64,000 nt of DNA. It comes from Actinostola sp. cb2023. Lineage: Eukaryota > Cnidaria > Anthozoa > Actiniaria > Actinostolidae. This document shows positions 21,563 through 33,762 of this stretch, in pieces (the first letter of the stretch is position 1; every line of letters begins with the position of its first letter). The notes under the pieces were generated by a model. It searched no databases and was not told the DNA's origin. It worked only from the letters and a program-made list of their open reading frames with translations. Where the stretch lies: positions 1 to 64,000 of the forward strand of contig JAUJYZ010000492.1 in assembly GCA_033675265.1 (NCBI GenBank), read 5' to 3'. The translations under genes were made by a program, and so were the position numbers.

Positions 21563-24500
21563 AGCTGAAAATCAGTTTGGTCTAGAGGCACATTTTCATT
21601 CAGTAATTCAAACCAAAGTGAGAACAAGACAAGAACTTGGACTTCCTGTGGTCTAACAGAGACGTCTTCCCTGGGAACGAAGTTAGTTATGCATGAGCTC
21701 GTCGTTTATTTCGTATGTAGACTTCCTGTGAGCGCACGGGGATAATATATTGCGCGGGCTCCCTGTGGTACGAATTTTATAATTCTAGTGAACGTAAACG
21801 TATACAATTCCGTGATTGGAAATCCGTTTGAAATTCAATTTCATTCCAACTAAAAACCTTGAACATTCTTTGGAAATGTCCAAAATCTTGAACTTGAAAA
21901 TTTCCAATGAATTTCATTCGAAGAGCGTGTTTTTTTTTTTCATGTGTAGAGAACAGGTAAACGTATAAAACCCCTGAAGCTTATGGCCGTCAATGCCAAA
22001 TACAGGACGTTCTCTCTCCCAGTCGGTCATTGCCTCTCCACAACACAGAGGAAGATAACGTAAAAGGGGCGTATACTTGGGCGTTGTTTCGTTGAGGGGC
22101 GTAAACGTTATTTAAAATTACCAAAAAGGCATTTTTCGCCCCAGTCTCTTCTCAATGTCATTATCGCCAAAGGAACCCCATAAGATACTTAAGCCATTAT
22201 TCGTTATATGAAGAAAGTGTGGTGCAAGGTTATTAGTTATTACTGATCCAAGAAGTGTTTAGATAACCTGATTCGGTGACTTGCTGTGTGAACCAGGGAA
22301 AAACACCGGACGACATAGCCCTGTCAATGCTACCCTCTGAGAAGGAAATCCATTTGTAATTGGAAAACCTAACTACTATTTACCGTATGTCTTGAAATGT
22401 CGCTATGTCAAGAAGATGTTCGTTTGATATGGCAAATCGTACATCACTGGGTAAACTACCTTATACAGGAATTATATTAAAGTTTGGTGCGTTTCTATAG
22501 TTGAGCTGCAACGACTGATTTAATCTATCGGTGAAACCCTTCGATATCAGCTAAAAACTGGGTTATAGTCTGCAAATTTTCCCCAGTAAGATGGTCTCTA
22601 ATTCTTAATTAACACATCCTGAGCGGAAATTAACCGGAAAGAAATTCTCTATTGGTATTACGTCACGCTGTTCAGCAACCTTGCCGAATTCCCATTGTAC
22701 ATTCTTCAGGCATTTGCTCCACGATTGAATACTGCGGCTTTCGTGCGAAACTATTCTCAACCAAAAAATATATTGTTTTTTTCATGAATTAAAACATTGT
22801 TTTTGGTCGCCTTTTGATTAATCTACAATGTAATTTCTAAGAGCAGGTTGGTGAGATAAGCGGCAAATCGCGGAGTTGGTTTACCATGCCGCTTGCGTGT
22901 TTCATCGGTAAATAAAAATGTCAAATTATTATTTGAAAAGTAATCGGCCACTATCAGATTAAAATTTCCCTATTTTATTAAACCTTACTTAGGTGTTATA
23001 ACAATTATCAGTTTTGCGATTAATTTATCAAAGTGAACTTGGTTACAGCTTTTAAAAAAACTGAAAATGTACGTGCCTAACTAACAAGATGGTGAGTCAT
23101 TCTGTAAAAAGTTGAACTGGAATGATTACATTAAAGTTTAATAATATAGTATGAAGAAACAAAATAATTCTCCGCGGCCTGTCTTTTTGTTTTTAATTAA
23201 AAAGTTCGTCTTGCAATGTGTAAAGCCTTTTTACACAAATATTCAAAGCCTGTGAGTGAGAAAATGAATTTCAGCGTTAAGTCCTAAGGCTAGTACATGT
23301 ATGTGATTATAACCTGAAAGCTTCTAGAAAAGTGAATTCACATCCGTTATGACTTTGACTCCTATAATCGGATAAACTCACTCAAATAGACCCTCAATTA
23401 CTTTAAAATATAAGGTAATCTTCCCGTTTATGAGATTTTAGTTATTATTGTTATTGTTTTTGAGATGAATAAGTGTTTGGGTATAAAATTTTAATGAAAG
23501 TCAGTCTACCCAAAATGAACACTAAAATCGCGGTCAACCTTTTGAGAGTTTGTCATTGATGTTTAAACTAAAAAATGAAAGTTTGCTTTAATTTTGAAGA
23601 GAATAAAATTAAGCATTTTAAAAGGTGGTTATTGAGCATAAAAGCGTTTTGTAAAACATACACAACTGACCCATGGTGTTTCGTTAGGTTTCCTATCTTC
23701 CTTGCTCCCTGCTGCCAGTCGAATGTTAAAAAGCTAATATTCCTAAAGAAAAACAAAACACAGCTAAAATACAAACATGGAAAAATAACAGGAAAGAGCA
23801 ATAAAACAGTTCTTTATTTAGCAACAGAAAAAATTAGCCTGAACACAGCCTGTACCAGATATCTAACAGAGCTCCTGATGACACAAACCCGGTGAGCTAC
23901 ACTGAGCAACCTGAGCTGGATGGTGAACTTCTCATTGTAGATTAGTTGAACATTTCAATTGTTTTGATTCTCCGTAATCAATGAATTACAGGTTTAAGCG
24001 AAAGTTATTTTTAATTTATAAATAACGACTGGGTGATGAGAGCAATTGTGACATTTACGATGAAGTTCCGAGTATGTAACATTCAATTTCATGGAGTCGA
24101 GTTCATTTTCTCCTTAGAACATTTCAATATATAAATGTCATTTTGTAAAAGCAAAATATTCAGCTATACCGTCGGAGATTTCAATTAAACGTTTCTCTCC
24201 TTCTTTAGTTCGCGCTTATTTAATTTTACTTGTTTCTGTACGTTCGTCTTTTTCATATCATTCACACTATGAACTTTTTCTTGTCCCAAAATTGTAACTC
24301 AACTTTTCAAAATTACTTCGGAAATCTATTTTATTCATTAATCCCCAATCAACTTTATTCATTTAATACAATCGTTAACCTCATTAAAGTAAATCTTAAT
24401 ATTGTAGTGTTGGAAATTCTTCTTTATAAAAAGGAAACGGTTTAAGTGCTTGCCAAATGATCTTTTGTTTCAAGGTCGCCGTTCACTCACAGTTCACGTG

Positions 24501-27500
24501 TATTGAAACGAAGCCCAAGAGAACAATGCGAAGAGCAACACAGGTGTGCCTCGTCCAACTTCCTTTTTGCCCTTTTTCTGAAGCAAAAAGAAAGCCATAG
24601 ACGTAGAATAATAGCTTCTTTTTAATACCTAATGATTTAAGCGATTTCTCAGCAGTAAAAGTACAAGTTAAAGCTGTAAAAAGTAATTATTATCAATCTC
24701 TAACTTCATATCATGAATGAAGATCGACTTCATTTGAGCCGAATGTCAATGATAGTTGTCGGGCCACTTGAGATTTGCAAACTTCAAGTAGATTTAATAT
24801 TAAGATATAAAATGTTGTTGGAGATTAAAGCAAAGAGTTTAGGGCCAAAGTAATGAAAATGGCGGAAAAACTCAGAGACAGGAGATGAAGAGAGCAAGAA
24901 TTTCAGTCGAAGTGTTTTCTCAAACTCCCGGAACCTGCCACATTCGTTTAGCGAGTTTGGGTTCCCAATTATTACGGAGTTGTACATAAAGCAAATGGCT
25001 TGGATCAAGATTAAACTTATGAACACCGTTTTGTTTTCTGATTGAAAGAAAACTAGATTGCTCTTTCGACGATATTGATAATTGTAAAATTTATTTACGC
25101 CATTTTACATCATCGAATTGAAAGAGAGAGAATTGAAGTTGTAGTTGAGAAGCACGCGAAATGAGCGGCAATATAAAATCGGATCGCGCGCCACCAAAAA
25201 CGAATACCGTCCAAAATATGCGAGATAGCCGAACTGTGTACACGGTGTTTTAAGATGATTATTGGTTATGTGTACGCATTTACACGCGGCCGTCCGTTAG
25301 GAGTTTATTATTATTGTTATTGTTGGAAGTATACATTTTACTCAGCGATTTAATCAGATCATACCGTCAGAAAGCCAAGTAAATTAACTACAAATGAAAT
25401 TAAAGAACTCACACAAGGCCACAACACTGTTAACATTCAAACAATAACACAAAGCCTATTTTTATAGGTTGTAGATCGGATAATAGGTCGTTTTCCTTTT
25501 AATTTATAACTTTGAACAATCACTTCTTACAGCGTCAGTTGTGTATGGAATTCGTCCATTCAAGAAACTCCCTCGCTGTACTATAAAACGACTTGTCGAC
25601 TCCCCGAGGTGTCGGAAAATAAACTGTCGCTTGTCAACCCGACTAATTAATTTGAGATTTTGTCGAACGGATTATGTACAAAGCGCCGTTAATTCAAAAA
25701 TTCAATGATAATCAATTAGAAACCGAGTTAACTTAGATGCTAGTACATTGTTGCTCTATCTGGAGACTTAGAGGGAAATAGTTGGCTTTTTGGAGAATGC
25801 GGGAGCAGCGGGAGGAGTTGATCGGTGGGAGGTCTGTGGGCGTGATGAGATGAATTTATAGATAATTCAAAAAAGATTATAAACCACACTGTTTAGATAG
25901 GAAGAATCACAGAGAACTGAAAGTCCAAAAGTTTATTTGGAACACAAATATTGATTCCATATTTAATAAACCCGCTATATATTTCACCGAGTCGTGTAAA
26001 TAAAGATTATGTTTGGCCTGAGAAAGATAACTTTGTGAAGCATTTAGCTTCAGGAAAATTCGGTGGAAGGAAATGAAGAAGAGTCTTAAAGCGAAGAATA
26101 TTTCTTCCGTATACTGGTTACCTTGTTTTGTCCTTTTTGTCCCATGCAAAGCTTTTATTTAAACTCGGAACTTGAATATTGTCAGCGGCACAGTCTACAC
26201 ACCGTTCATTAGCCAAGAAATCTTAGCCAAGAAACACAATCAAAATTGAAAGTTCCTGTTGAGCACCAACAACTGGTCGGTTCACAATAGACAGGGCTGA
26301 ACGTCCTCGACGCTGTTTTCAGCTGCTCATCGAGGAAAGTTTAATCAATTGGAGTAAACAAAAATGCAATGGAAAACTGATGCAAGCGGGGAGGCCTTAT
26401 GAGACTACAGCTGCGATGAATACTGAGATAATGTGATAGCGCGCGCGTAGCCATAAATACTACAATCCATGCTTTCCGTTTGGGTTTGGCTAGAAAGGAA
26501 AATAGGTATACTCTTTATATAGTTATTTTTTCGAGTAATGCCGAGCGAAACATTCAATGCACGATTAATGAGGTTTATTTTAAAACGGATACCTAACTAT
26601 AAAGATATAAACGGTTTTACGTTTCTGCCTTCGAGTGGCCGTTTTATAAGCACTTTTCGATCGTTTGACGATGATTTACAGTTCGTCTGCAGCAAACAGT
26701 TTGAACGCCTTCATAAAATCTTGAACTAAAGCTTTCAATATGTCTAGCACTTGCATAAACTCGAACATATGAAGAAAAGTGAATATTTCGAACTCAATAG
26801 ATGAATATTTCTGCCAAAAAGAGGATCAAATTACTTTATGAAGCATCAAAAAAGCCATCAAGAGATTTCTTATCAAATTCGTCACTCAAGTACGTGTTGA
26901 GAAGTGTATTAGATAGTCTGTGTTTCAAGTGGATATTCGAAAAACGGCTTATAAAAGAAGTTCAACAAACAATTTAAAAAGTTTTCCATTGAGAGAACTT
27001 CGGATCTGTGTCTCTCTGTGTATGTGTCTGTCAGACGCGCGCTTCGCAGTGACACGAGCTAATCGTTCATCTTTCCTCGCCAGACGGAGAAAATGACTCT
27101 TGTATTGCTAAAATACAATAAGGGAACCGCTTAAAAGCCCTGAAACAACTGTGTATTCTTTCTTTGTTTACATGGACCCCTTGTGTTTTACACACACTTG
27201 ACAGCTTGTAAAATTCACAGAGCCCCTTGGCTTGTGTCAGTGTAGACATAGAGGGACATTTCTCAGCACTTGGGCATTTGAAAATGTTGACACAAATGAC
27301 TCGAGGATTAAAAAGGCTGTTACGGATTACAATTTGCCCTTCAATAAATAACACCCCAAACAAGGGCTAATGGCCCCCAGTATTTATCCGTCTTGATGAA
27401 ATTAAGTCTGTTGTCAGCTTTTGCAGGTCTTTGGATAATACATATTCAATGGTTTTGAGAAGCATTCTAGTTTTATTGACCTCATTGCATGTTTTCTCTG

Positions 27501-28005
27501 GATATTAAAACTCAGTGAATTCCAACTTGGATTATTCAAAAGATAATCATTTCTAACTGTCATATTTTGCACAACGGATCTACTAATTGAATCGAAATTA
27601 GTATTGAATACTCTTCTAGAATGTCTTAACTTGGAGTCGCAGTTTCAATTCTTGCATGGGAAGGAATTTTAACACCGAGAAATTCCTCTGAAAGAAAATC
27701 AGAGAGCTCATTTTGTGGTAGCGCTGTGGAGAGAGCGTGATCCTGTCTAAGTTTACTTTAGCGGGGATTAAATTAATAAGCCAACAGAGCAAACTCAAAT
27801 ACAACTCCCCTCAATGTGTCAATCAAATTAGATGACTACGTGTTAGGACAACAGGACAAAGGACTGTAATATAAGAAACTATAGAGCACAGAACGCCTTG
27901 TTACTTAGTGCTATCCTGACAGGACCTCACCAACATCTGCAGCCGCAGTCACTCCGAGAACCCGAAACTCCACCGTGCACACTGTGACAATCTGAAGTAT
28001 CAACG

Positions 28006-31000
28006 ATGTTCTACAATCCTCAGGAATCTGCAATGCTGCAACTCTATCAGCAACAGTCTCTCATGTCCAGCATGTCCATACCTAGAAGCCCACAGAGTAG
28101 AACCACTTCTTTTCTCATTGATGATCTTCTTGTCCCTGCAAGGCAGCCATCGTGTCTTCTTCCGAGACAGCCGCCGTCGCCTTGCACGGTAGACCACCAT
28201 GGATTACAATTGTCTCCATCCAGCCATTTCAGGCCGTACGGACTACCGCCCTTGCTCTCTTCAAGACCAAGTTTAAGAGAAGAGTCCGTGTACCAAGGTG
28301 TGTACTTTTTTTGTAAAAAAGTTGTATTTTGTCGAAGTAGTCATTTTGGTACACTGTACGTTTAGTAGTAGCAAGCTTGTGTAAATGCAAAAAGGATTGC
28401 TTATGATCATAAGTGTCGGTTTTCACGAGAATTTAATGACATAAAAAGCATATTAAAAAAAGCAAAATGCACAGTTTAATCATTAAAAGAAGATCACGCA
28501 TTGCACGTGAAACACACGGGTTAATATCGTTCTCAAAACCATAGCAGCTTATCGGACAGCAAAAAGGCGAGGGCTGTTTTAGTGGCGGAATTTAACCAGA
28601 AAGACTATACCTGCTTTTGTATGTTTACCAAAGGACTGCCGTTTGATGCGATTTTGGCTAGATAATAGTAACACGTTAATTTAAATGAGTATTTTGTTTG
28701 AAAACCTTGCACATCTGGCTGGAACTCAAATGAAGTAAATGTGGTGAAATTGAAACCGTTAATGAGTTAAGGATTCGTTGCAAAACAGATCAAAACTACG
28801 ACTCTTCGTCATTACCACGATTTACTCATTTTCTTTTTTATCTTAATCGGTATCCGTTCAGGCGGGAAACGGGATTTGAAATCAGAACAGGGGATATTAA
28901 AAGTTGGTTTTAGCGTTGGTTTTGCTATAGGTTATCTGATCAAACCAGTAAATATTCGGGACCAGTTGCTTCCGCATCATATCGATAAAACATCGAAATG
29001 CTTTTCACACTTGATTATTGCGGGTGAACAGTGTCAGAAATTGAGGGACTGAAAATACAAGAATAACACTTGAGAATACTCATTGACCGCACTAGGGCTT
29101 CGGCTGAGCTTTTCAGTTTCTGAAACAGTCGAGACTGAGAACAGCAAATGCCGACAACATTTCTAGTCCTTAAAACTCTTTGAGATTCCATATTAAAACA
29201 ACTTGTGCCGTGCGACTAAACGGTGAGTTTAATTTCCACCGATTCAAGTCACGGTCGTAGTAGTTCAGTATTGAAGATCTTCGAGCTAAATTCGCTTGAA
29301 GGTATAAATTTGAGCCATCAGTCTTCGATTCGGAACCTTGACGACAAATGTAATGTTTTTAATCTTTATTACTAAGTTTATTGTTTTCTTTTCTTATCGA
29401 TTCTTCCGGTAAAATGGCTATTATCTTGGTAAATCAAGAGTAATAAAACTCTTATCGCGTTTTGGAGTTTAACTCAGTTTATTTCTCAAGCGAAGAACTT
29501 TAAGTTCCGAAACGAAAGTAATTTTCCAAGAAGCCATATTTCTGGAAACGCCGCTTACAGAGGCCGGCGGCCGGACAGCTAGACACTCATTTATTATGTT
29601 TACTTCAGCAAATAAAAACGCATTAGACAGTTTATTTCTCAAGCGAAGAACTTTAAGTTCCGAAACGAAAGTAATTTTCCAAGAAGCCATATTTCTGGAA
29701 ACGACGCTCACAGAGGCCGGCGGCCGGACAGCTAGACACTCATTTATTATGTTTACTTCAGCAAATAAAAACGCATTAGAGAGAATTTCAGTTCATTAAA
29801 AAGACAAGCACAGAAATTTACACTTCAAATATACAAACTGTGAGTTTCATATACGGCGTTCAAGCACGAGGTAAACTTTTGATCCACGAACTAGTTCGAA
29901 AGTCCAACCGAGGGTTCACGGCGCTGAACGCTGTAGAAAACGATTTCGAAGTCAATTCAACAGACAAATTGCGCCGGATTCTATTAAAGAAGGTAGAAAA
30001 AAGACAATCGTTTAAAATGTCTTCTATGAGAAGTACAGCGTATTTTTCTTTTAGCACCTGGTTCGGATTGTTGACTTTGCTAATGACAAAACCTGCGAAC
30101 GCCAAAGAGCTTTTTAGCCTCTATTTCGACCACTGATCTGTAGACACAGGCAAAATTACGGAAGTTCAAGTCAATCGTTTTAAGGAAAATCTATTCTCAA
30201 ATACTCACTGAACTGAAAAGTATTTCCCGTATTTTCGGAAATTACCGCATTAGCTCAAACATTGCAATTGGTGTTCAAGTGGCTGTGATTACATTGCGAA
30301 TGGTAATACGCGCTGAAGTGAAATGGACCGCGCTTTGGATGTGCCACTGACATGAAAACTTTCAAGACGAACCGTGACCAAATTCACAAATCACACCATA
30401 GTATGACTTCTTTTAGAAAAAAAGTCGGACTCCAAAACCAGCTTTTTGAAAAAAGACATGACAAAGAAAGAAAAGAAAGGAATAGTATTCCATCTAAGTG
30501 ATATAACATTTTCTTGCTTGTACTTATATACTTTTAGCGTTTTTCGCCAAAGGCGGCCGTTCGTTGAATCTCTTTTTGCATGAATAATCATCATCTCGAG
30601 CTTACAAGAAACGGTTTCACTTCTCGGTTTCCATGCGCGAGAAATTCTATAATGGTTGAAGGATGAAAATATTTTGCATACTTTTCTGCCCAATAATTGA
30701 AAGAATTTGAATCGACTCATCTTCACAAACCTGCCACAGGCATTGACAGTAAGGATTTATCTAAGTCGTAAACAAAAGATTGAACATTTTTGTAAACTTT
30801 CACATTATAATTAAACCCCACCTTAGAACAGAAGTGACTGGTTGTGTCTTGCGCTGTCAGAAGGAACTTTTTGCGCAAACAATGCGAACTTTAAGTTCAG
30901 TTGTCAGTCTTGAGCAGTGTTTCGTTTCTGCAATGTTCAAAACTGTAAGAAAACCTCAGTAGTATCTTTTACCCATGAAATCCGCTTTCTTTTCTAATTC

Positions 31001-31449
31001 TTTTTCTCTAATTCGTCTCTTCAGATCCAAGTCCCGAAATCCTCAACTCATTGCCAGTGTACTTCAGGCTCAAGCCAACCATCCGCACACCAAGTGGCAG
31101 ACGGTGTCGAAAATCAAGGACAGTCTTCACAGACCTGCAACTTCGAGTGCTCGAGAAGACTTTCGCGGAGCAGAAATACCTCGACACTTCAAGTCGAGCC
31201 AAACTTGCACAAACTCTGGGCCTCAATGAAACACAAGTGAAGACATGGTTTCAGAACCGTAGAATGAAGTGGAAGAAAGAAACCACTAGGAATAAAATAG
31301 AGGGAGAAGGAGGAGAAACTGAGCCAAACGTTGAGAAGGAAAGCGGCAATAAGAAAGAAGATGAAGGGTTGAGCAAGTCTCCGAGGGTAGAGACTACGAA
31401 AGATGTCATTATGCCCGCGGAAGAAGAAGAGGTGACAGCTGACGCCTGA
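28006..31449 (+). CDS. Bar/NK-type (BARX/BARH/BSX-like) homeobox transcription factor
   Basis: Two exons, 28006-28297 and 31025-31449, encode 238 residues; splice sites CAAG|GTGTGT and CTCTTCAG|AT join in phase 1. The homeodomain occupies residues ~125-184, with R5, L16, F20, the helix-3 core [13 protein letters not shown]50 and N51. Threonine at position 47 (QVKTWF) is typical of the Bar and related NK-like families and unlike Hox genes (I47). Residues 36-42, FLIDDLL, match an EH1 (Groucho-binding) repressor motif, which BARX-type proteins carry near the start. The tail after the homeodomain is rich in Glu and Lys. The protein should bind DNA in the nucleus and probably represses. The start ATG lies in a 5' region with no earlier in-frame ATG. 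BARX, BARH and BSX cannot be separated by eye, so no symbol is given. Confidence 0.92.
29475..29780. repeat. 153-bp tandem duplication in homeobox intron
   Basis: Copies 29475-29627 and 29628-29780 differ at only a few positions (for example cgccgcttac versus cgacgctcac). Near-identity indicates a recent duplication inside the intron 28298-31024. Confidence 0.93.
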
Positions 31450-32407
31450 ATTGAAATAAACTTTCCACCTCGTTAGAAATACAAACGGTTATTACAACTG
31501 TTGTGTCTCGATATTTCCAGTTGTTTTTTGTCATTGCGTTCAGTTCAGCGATAATTTCACGTCTACAAACTTAACGGTACACGAGTGATATATGGAGTAA
31601 CTGAGTCCGCTCTCAAACTGATCCTGTAAATAATCAACATATACTAGAGTAGAAAACGATGATTTAAAAAACACAATAATGTAGTTTAATTTAGTTTTTT
31701 TATTAAGTTCAGTATCGATGACTTTACTAAAATGTGTCGTTGTCGATCATTGTGAAAGGAACTGAATTTGAGCCTGACCGCGATGGATCATGGGAGCCGA
31801 CGAAAGTTCGCTAAGACTTGTACAAACACTCGTCTGTCTTCGAACCTCTATAAAGAACTACTGGGTTGTTTCAGCTTCAAACGCCTACAAACAAACCGGA
31901 TCTGAGCCGGATCAACAACAACTTTTCTTGTAATTCAGCCGGTAGTACAAAAAATGATGTTTTCATCTAAATTTGGATTTATTTGGAGAAACGTAACAAA
32001 CATTCGTGCACCAATCGAACCAATGTAAAATATTCGGCGTTCGTCTATTCAAAGTTCTAAACGTGTCCATACATATATAGTAACAAGGAGTTCATATATA
32101 CAATATATATATCTTGCGTGAAGACGAGTGATTAGAACATCCATGCACATCAAGACAATCTGTTGAATGTACATGCAGGGATTGTACATTAGCATATTAT
32201 ATCATTTATACATAAAATAAAGAGTTCACATGTATACGCTGGCTTCCTTGTGTGCTATTGGTCGGGGCGTGGGGGGAGGGGAGTTGTTACTCACCGGCAT
32301 AATATTTAGGGCGGGGTTGTGCCACACGAACTTCTGAACCCTGACCCTGTACGTTTCAATGTTATCAATTAACAATTATGCTCAATGGCGTTTTACAACC
32401 TCGTTAA

Positions 32408-32709
32408 GGTGTATACACCTAATGCAATTATGTTAGTCCCCCGAAAAGGGTGAAAGGTGCGACCCTGAAGGATCACGGGGGTTTCTATTTGCAGCCATAT
32501 TCTTCATTCATGAACGTCTTGTACTAAACAAGAACATTGTGGTGAAGCAAATTCAAGTGATATTTAAAATGAGATGGTGGAATTTTTGCCGCGCGCAATG
32601 TCTGGGAATTTGGGTAGAAAGACTTGGTAAACAGTATCTCCCATGATTCTCTGGGGTCGCACCTTTGTGAGTCAAGGGTGACTAACTTAATTGAATAGGT
32701 GTGTACCCT
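32408..32709. repeat. Foldback element
   Basis: aaggtgtatacacctaatgc and gttagtcccc...ggtgcgacccc are matched on the right by ggggtcgcaccttt...gactaac and aataggtgtgtacc. Arms are ~60 bases with several mismatches. Confidence 0.65.
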
Positions 32710-32776
32710 CCAGGTCTACCAGCTCATATTCTGTCGTTCTTTCTTGAAATCGAGACACGAGGAGAAAGAAGCAAAT

Positions 32777-33262
32777 AGACCTCTTTAGCTTCGTATGTAA
32801 ATTGCCCATTTCAAACCATGTGATGCCGGTAAACATGATATTACGTCATTATCAAGTCAAAAAGGAAAAATATTTACAAACTATATATAGGAATGAGAAC
32901 AATGAAAGAATTATAAACAATAATTGTTCTTGTTCTCATGGTCAGAAATTGTTCTCATTCCTATATATAGTTTGTAAATATTTTTCCTTTTTGACTTGAT
33001 AATGACGTTAAGCCAACGTCGAAACGTCGCCGTTCTCCGTGTAAATAATGTCGTTTTTTACCTTTTTATCGCTAAATTTTATAATCAAATCTATTAAGAA
33101 GTCTCTCTTAATTCGTAAACATGATATTCTCTGGATAATTGTTCCTTTATATATCTGAAATTTATTCGTTCATATTGAAAGGACTAACTCTCCAGAGAAC
33201 ACCATGTTTACATCACATGGTTTGAAATGGGCAATTTACATACGAAGCTAAAGAGGTCTATT
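32777..33262. repeat. 485-bp TIR element with an internal hairpin
   Basis: Terminal inverted repeats of about 55 bases: aatagacctctttagcttcg at 32776 and cgaagctaaagaggtctatt at 33243. An inner inverted repeat of about 55 bases (agtcaaaaaggaaaaatatt) spans 32855-33003. There is no transposase, so this is a MITE. Confidence 0.88.
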
Positions 33263-33551
33263 GCCGATTCAAAATCGACCAACAGCGCGAAGTCACAGTT
33301 TAGAACCTGTGGGCTACCTGTGTTATTATGCTTGATGAAGCGCCACAGGCAGCCCAAGCTTGAATATAGAGTTAAATTAAAACAGTGTGTTTTCCTATAC
33401 ATTCTTCACACCTGGAGTAAATTTCAGCTCATTTTAAACATATTGGATATTTCCCCCCCTTACGTGTATACTGTGACAGTATTGGCAAAGCTGCCATGGC
33501 ACACGAGTAGAGCTTGGGCTACCTGTGGATGCGCGCGCTGTTCTTTTCGAT

Positions 33552-33711
33552 AATAAATAAATTATGACGTCACAATGGTCAGATAGCGAACATCATAATG
33601 ATCTCCCAGCTGGGAGAGTTTCTCAAGAGAAATAAAGGAGTTTTGAAAGTCATGTACATGGTTGACCTTCATCTGCATCATTGGCGGATTTTCTTGAGAT
33701 CTTTGAATACC
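33552..33711 (+). pseudogene. Truncated upstream copy of the F-box gene 5' end
   Basis: This segment repeats the promoter-proximal DNA and first ~40 codons of the gene starting at 33763 (shared attatgacgtcacaatg, cagctgggagagtttctcaa and gaccttcatctgcatca). It lacks the segment between GVLK and GMYM, the ATG corresponding to 33763 is changed to ATA, and it breaks off after tttgaatacc into a ccacaggcagccca element end. It therefore cannot make the F-box protein. Confidence 0.85.
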
Positions 33712-33744
33712 ACAGGCAGCCCACCGAGGAATAAATATAGATTA

Positions 33745-33752
33745 TGACGTCA
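33745..33752 (+). promoter_or_regulatory. CRE-like TGACGTCA just upstream of the F-box start
   Basis: The palindrome tgacgtca lies 11 bases before the ATG at 33763 and is preserved at the matching place (33565-33572) in the truncated upstream copy. This is the full CREB/ATF site. Proximity to the ATG means it may lie in or near the transcription start; function is inferred. Confidence 0.45.
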
Positions 33753-33762
33753 CAATGATTAG

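Larger units (their letters stand above)
31450..33551. other. Intergenic between homeobox and F-box genes
   Basis: An AATAAA lies at 31455-31460, only six bases past the homeobox stop; a more usual one is near 32215. No exon is seen. The right half contains two foldback elements and fragments with cacaggnagcccaa ends at ~33305-33355 and 33510. Confidence 0.6.
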
